Below, in pieces: positions 61,237 through 64,000 of a stretch of 64,000 nt of DNA. Position 1 is the stretch's first letter, and every line of letters starts with the position of its first letter. The DNA is from Methanomicrobiales archaeon HGW-Methanomicrobiales-2 (GTDB taxonomy: Archaea; Halobacteriota; Methanomicrobia; Methanomicrobiales; Methanoculleaceae): contig PGYL01000001.1 of the NCBI GenBank assembly GCA_002839645.1, positions 1 through 64,000 of the forward strand, in the 5' to 3' direction. The translations under genes and the position numbers were made by a program. The notes below the pieces were generated by a model. That model did no database searches and was not told the DNA's origin. It saw nothing but the letters and a program-made list of their open reading frames with translations.

Positions 61237-62496
61237 ATGGCGTACATGGATGGAATAACCTGCATTTGCGATAACGGCCGGACGCTCGAGGACCACCGGC
61301 CTATCGTCGGCGACGATGTCATCTCCGGGATCTACCGCAAGGCGGCGAGTCTTCAGGGGAAGCGTGTCCTCCACGTGAACTCGACCTACCAGAGCGGTGG
61401 TGTAGCGGAGATGATCATTTCGCTGGTTCCGCTCATGAACGACGTCGGGATCAAGACCCAGTGGAACATCTTGAACGGCGACGGCGACTTCTTCGCCATC
61501 ACCAAGAACTTCCATAACGCGCTCCAGGGGCAGGCTGTCGCGTTCTCGGACGAAGAGAAAGGGCTCTACGTCAGGACAAACGAGTCCTTCTCGGGGAAGA
61601 TGGAGATCGACCAGGACCTGGTGGTCATCCACGACCCGCAGCCCCTGCCCCTGATCCGGTTCTACAACAAGACCCAGCCCTGGGTCTGGCGGTGCCACGT
61701 CGACCTCTCGAACCCGAACGCGGACCTCTGGGAGTTCCTCAAGGACTTTGTACTGGACTACGACCGGATGGTCATCTCGCACGAAGAGTACCGGCGCCGG
61801 GGGATGCCGATGGAGCAGTGGATCTGCCGGCCGGCGATCGACCCGCTCTCAGAGAAGAACCGCGACCTCTCCGAAGGCGAGATCGCAGGCCTTCTCGCGA
61901 AGTACGGCGTGCCGACCGACAAGCCGCTGATCACCCAGATCTCACGGTTCGACAAGTGGAAGGACCCCGAAGGCGTCGTCGAGGTCTTTGCCCGGGTGCG
62001 CGAGCACGTCGACTGCAGGCTGGTCCTCTGCGGGAGCATGGCTCCCGACGACCCCGAAGGCTGGGCAATCTACCGGGGGGTCGAAGAGAAGGCACGGGCC
62101 TTCATCGATGCTGGCGATGTCATCCTGATCACCGCCGAGGACCACCTGCTGGTCAACGCCCTGCAGCGGGCCTCCGCCGTCATCCTCCAGAAATCCCTCC
62201 GCGAGGGGTTCGGCCTGACGGTCACCGAGGGGCTCTGGAAGGGGCAGCCGGTCATCGCGTCCCGTGTCGGGGGCATACCGCTCCAGATCGAGGACGGCGA
62301 GACCGGATTCCTCCTCGAGCCGACCGACACCGACGGGTTTGCCTGGAGGGTCCGGCAGGTCCTCGAGAACCCGGAACTCGGGGAGCAGCTCGGGCGGGCC
62401 GGCAAAGAGCATGTCCGGCAGAACTTCCTGATCACCCGGCTCCTCACCGACTACCTGGATATGCTCAACGCAGAACTCGTGCCCCAGAACACCTGA
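61237..62496 (+). CDS. Trehalose glycosyltransferring synthase-type GT4 protein
   Basis: A 419-residue GT-B retaining glycosyltransferase. The N-terminal acceptor-side signature HRPIVGDDVISGIYRKAASLQGKRVLHVNSTYQSGGVAEMI, then TKNFHNALQG, DPQPLPLIRF and WRCHVDLSNPN are typical of TreT/trehalose synthases, which make trehalose from nucleotide-glucose and glucose. The donor pocket is LREGFGLTVTEGLWKGQPVIASRVGGIP (EX7E). ATG 61237 is downstream of GGGGAG. A role in trehalose metabolism is the best guess; the donor is not known. Confidence 0.87.
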   Translation: MAYMDGITCICDNGRTLEDHRPIVGDDVISGIYRKAASLQGKRVLHVNSTYQSGGVAEMIISLVPLMNDVGIKTQWNILNGDGDFFAITKNFHNALQGQAVAFSDEEKGLYVRTNESFSGKMEIDQDLVVIHDPQPLPLIRFYNKTQPWVWRCHVDLSNPNADLWEFLKDFVLDYDRMVISHEEYRRRGMPMEQWICRPAIDPLSEKNRDLSEGEIAGLLAKYGVPTDKPLITQISRFDKWKDPEGVVEVFARVREHVDCRLVLCGSMAPDDPEGWAIYRGVEEKARAFIDAGDVILITAEDHLLVNALQRASAVILQKSLREGFGLTVTEGLWKGQPVIASRVGGIPLQIEDGETGFLLEPTDTDGFAWRVRQVLENPELGEQLGRAGKEHVRQNFLITRLLTDYLDMLNAELVPQNT

Positions 62497-63057
62497 AAAA
62501 AGTATACATTCTCAATAGAGCATCGGCGGGTGGGACCGTGCACAAGCGATCTCACGGCCCCCCGGTTGCCCGGCAACTCTGGGCGCCTATTTCCGGGCAC
62601 CCGGTTTTCCGGAGGAGGACGCTTCGGGTCGCCCCGTCACGTCCTCTGATGCAGGGCGGGTTGGCACAGACGGCTGGCTGAGAACCCGGGCAGGAGTTTG
62701 CAGCACACCTTCTTGTGTATATACTATTTTGTGAATATGCGGGTCACAGGGCAGATTTTCCTGAATATTTTTGATGGCGATGAGACTCCGGAAGTTTTAG
62801 AACATTGTACTCATACCAGTTGACTCCACCACCCCCAGGCGATGTAGAATACACATCGGCCTATATAATTGTTTCTCCCGGGAGGGACCGGTGCCGCTAC
62901 CCAGGAGTATCCGCCGCACCCCTGAGTTATCGTGAGGTACTCCAACCTGCTGGCAGGCGAGGAGGTTCTCGTTTCTGGAAAAACGTTTTAGATGCGTGGC
63001 GGTCGGGTTCCGCGGCCCCTCTGGTGCGGCTCAAGTCTTCCGGTGCGTTGCACCGGC
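62497..63057. other. Long gene-free interval with promoter-like patches
   Basis: More than 550 bases between the TreT-like gene and the DEAD helicase terminator. TATA-like elements lie at ~62716-62727 (GTGTATATACTA) and ~62859-62868 (CCTATATAATT). A 144-codon plus-strand frame from 62805 is not protein-like and runs antisense into the helicase gene. I see no tRNA, RNase P or SRP RNA signature. Confidence 0.45.
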
Positions 63058-63062
63058 TAAAT

Positions 63063-63101
63063 AAAAAAGGATCTCGCAAGCCGGCTCTGCCTGCAGCCGG
63101 C
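63063..63101 (-). terminator. Terminator of the DEAD-box helicase gene
   Basis: On the minus strand a 7-bp GCCGGCT/AGCCGGC stem (63101-63095 and 63086-63080) lies 12 nt after the stop codon and is followed 11 nt later by TTTTTT (63068-63063). Confidence 0.65.
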
Positions 63102-63112
63102 CTGTATGGCTC

Positions 63113-64000
63113 TTACCGTCTGTTCGGAGATCCGATGACCTCGATCGGCTGGGTCAGTCTGACTCTCGCGATGGTCTTTCCTTTCATCCCTTCGACGATC
63201 TGTTCGACGGCATCAGAGGGCACGTCGACGGTGGAGTAGGTCTCGTAGATGTTGATTGCACCGATGACGCTGCCGGGGATCCCGGTCTCGCCCGCGAGTG
63301 CGCCGACAATATCCTTGGGCCTGATCTGGTGCTCTCTCCCGAGCGGGATCCTCAGGAGAGCCAGCCCCTGGGACGGCATGAGTTCCTGTGGCTGACCCTG
63401 GCCCCTGTCGACCGATCCGGCCCCGGCGAGTTCCAGTTTCAGGAGGGCAGCGGCAACATCGAGCGCCGTGTAGTCGTCGGATACGATCCGCTCGATGAGC
63501 GTCGCATAGTGATCGAGGCCGCCTTCGTCTATGCTCTGCTGCACCCGCTCGATGAGTTTCCGGGTCCGGGTCTCTTCGACGTCTCCCTGTGTCGGGAGCG
63601 GGATACGGGCGATCTTGATCTTGGTGTAGTCCTGGATCGTCCGGAGCTTGAAGTACTCTTTTGGGCCAACGAACGTGATAGCCCGTCCGGCGCGTCCGGC
63701 ACGTGCCGTCCGGCCGATGCGGTGGATGTAGTAGTCGATATCCTGGGGGACATCGTAGTTGATGACTAAGTCGACGTCCTCGACGTCGATACCCCGTGCA
63801 GCGACATCGGTTGCGACGAGCATATCGATGTTTCCTGCACGGAACTTTGCCATCACCCGGTCCCGGAGGGTCTGTTTCATGTCCCCGTGGAGGCCTTCGG
63901 CGAAGTACCCCCGGGCCTGGAGGTGGGTGGTCAGGTCATCGACACCCCTCTTCGTGTTCGAGAAGATCAGCGTCAGTTCCGGGTCGTACATATCGAGCAG
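63113..64000 (-). CDS. DEAD-box RNA helicase, C-terminal part (5' part outside window)
   Basis: At least 296 residues of a DEAD-box helicase. Helicase C motifs are present: LIFSNTKRGVDDL (motif IV region), VATDVAARGIDVEDVDLVINYDVP (V), and YIHRIGRTARAGRAG (VI). They are followed by a basic linker and a DbpA-type RNA-binding domain (RPKDIVGALAGETGIPGSVIGAINIYETYSTVDV). The DEAD and ATP motifs lie beyond the window. Expected role: RNA unwinding in ribosome assembly or RNA turnover. Confidence 0.94.
   Translation of the reverse strand: MLDMYDPELTLIFSNTKRGVDDLTTHLQARGYFAEGLHGDMKQTLRDRVMAKFRAGNIDMLVATDVAARGIDVEDVDLVINYDVPQDIDYYIHRIGRTARAGRAGRAITFVGPKEYFKLRTIQDYTKIKIARIPLPTQGDVEETRTRKLIERVQQSIDEGGLDHYATLIERIVSDDYTALDVAAALLKLELAGAGSVDRGQGQPQELMPSQGLALLRIPLGREHQIRPKDIVGALAGETGIPGSVIGAINIYETYSTVDVPSDAVEQIVEGMKGKTIARVRLTQPIEVIGSPNRR

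Noticed and set aside
62805-63239. 144-codon plus-strand ORF before the helicase
   Set aside because: Its second half is antisense to the DEAD-box helicase and its first half has no recognisable protein features.
1-64000. CRISPR array or cas genes
   Set aside because: No regularly spaced direct repeats of the right length and no cas-like protein seen. The tandem 24-bp pair at 27412 has no spacer between its copies.

Overview
The window is about 64 kb of GC-rich euryarchaeal chromosome. Archaeal-type ribosomal and RNA polymerase genes, an archaeal mevalonate/isopentenyl-phosphate-kinase route, deoxyhypusine and diphthamide genes, archaeal pilin signals and a trehalose-synthase-type glycosyltransferase all point to a methanogen. 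I infer order Methanomicrobiales, most likely Methanoculleus or a close relative. No methanogenesis gene lies in the window, so the genus is an inference.

Layout. 0-6.8 kb: tail of a 5S rRNA, a gene-poor stretch, three tandem hemerythrin-like HHE proteins, an amino-acid permease, an ACT-ACT-metallo-beta-lactamase protein, a flavodoxin and a TPR protein. 6.8-20.2 kb: one long leftward information-processing superoperon (tRNA-Ser, S13, S4, S11, RpoD, L18e, L13, S9, RpoN, tRNA-Pro, RpoK, enolase, S2, Memo-like, mevalonate kinase, isopentenyl phosphate kinase, type 2 IPP isomerase, RNase J, prenyl synthase, GluRS). 20.3-27.4 kb: deoxyhypusine synthase, a repeat element, a cluster of five CBS-domain genes, then a divergent GTPase-DUF2073-Zn ribbon operon. 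27.4-37 kb: a lysine-2,3-aminomutase-like enzyme with a long leader, an orphan HicB, three archaeal pilin-like surface proteins, a radical SAM protein, two convergent cis-prenyltransferase subunits and a PolX whose polymerase site is altered.

37-49.5 kb: DtxR-FeoA/FeoB iron uptake, a RecA-like protein, DphB, DUF357, a flippase-like protein, a bifunctional-nuclease-family protein, HisE, NusA-like, a PAS histidine kinase lacking the phospho-acceptor His, DUF432-MscS, a metallo-hydrolase and a SIMPL protein. 49.6-52.5 kb: a translationally coupled winged-helix/FHA regulator, transmembrane Ser/Thr kinase and potassium channel, a compact candidate signalling system. 52.6-64 kb: two small paralogous proteins around a repeat copy, an aldehyde dehydrogenase, an ATP-dependent DNA ligase with an intact PolX, FKBP, another repeat copy, an FkbM methyltransferase, a TreT-like glycosyltransferase and the C-terminal part of a DEAD-box helicase running off the end.

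The most noteworthy signals are: (1) the FHA/wHTH-kinase-K+ channel operon; (2) a roughly 190-290 bp dispersed intergenic element present three times, with conserved hairpins, inverted ends and one internally rearranged copy; (3) a split (heteromeric) cis-prenyltransferase encoded by convergent neighbours; (4) a PolX with an apparently dead polymerase site but intact PHP nuclease motifs alongside a complete PolX; (5) a histidine kinase with Thr where the phospho-His belongs; (6) five clustered CBS genes. Terminators, promoters and starts are sequence-based inferences; no transcript or homology search was available.
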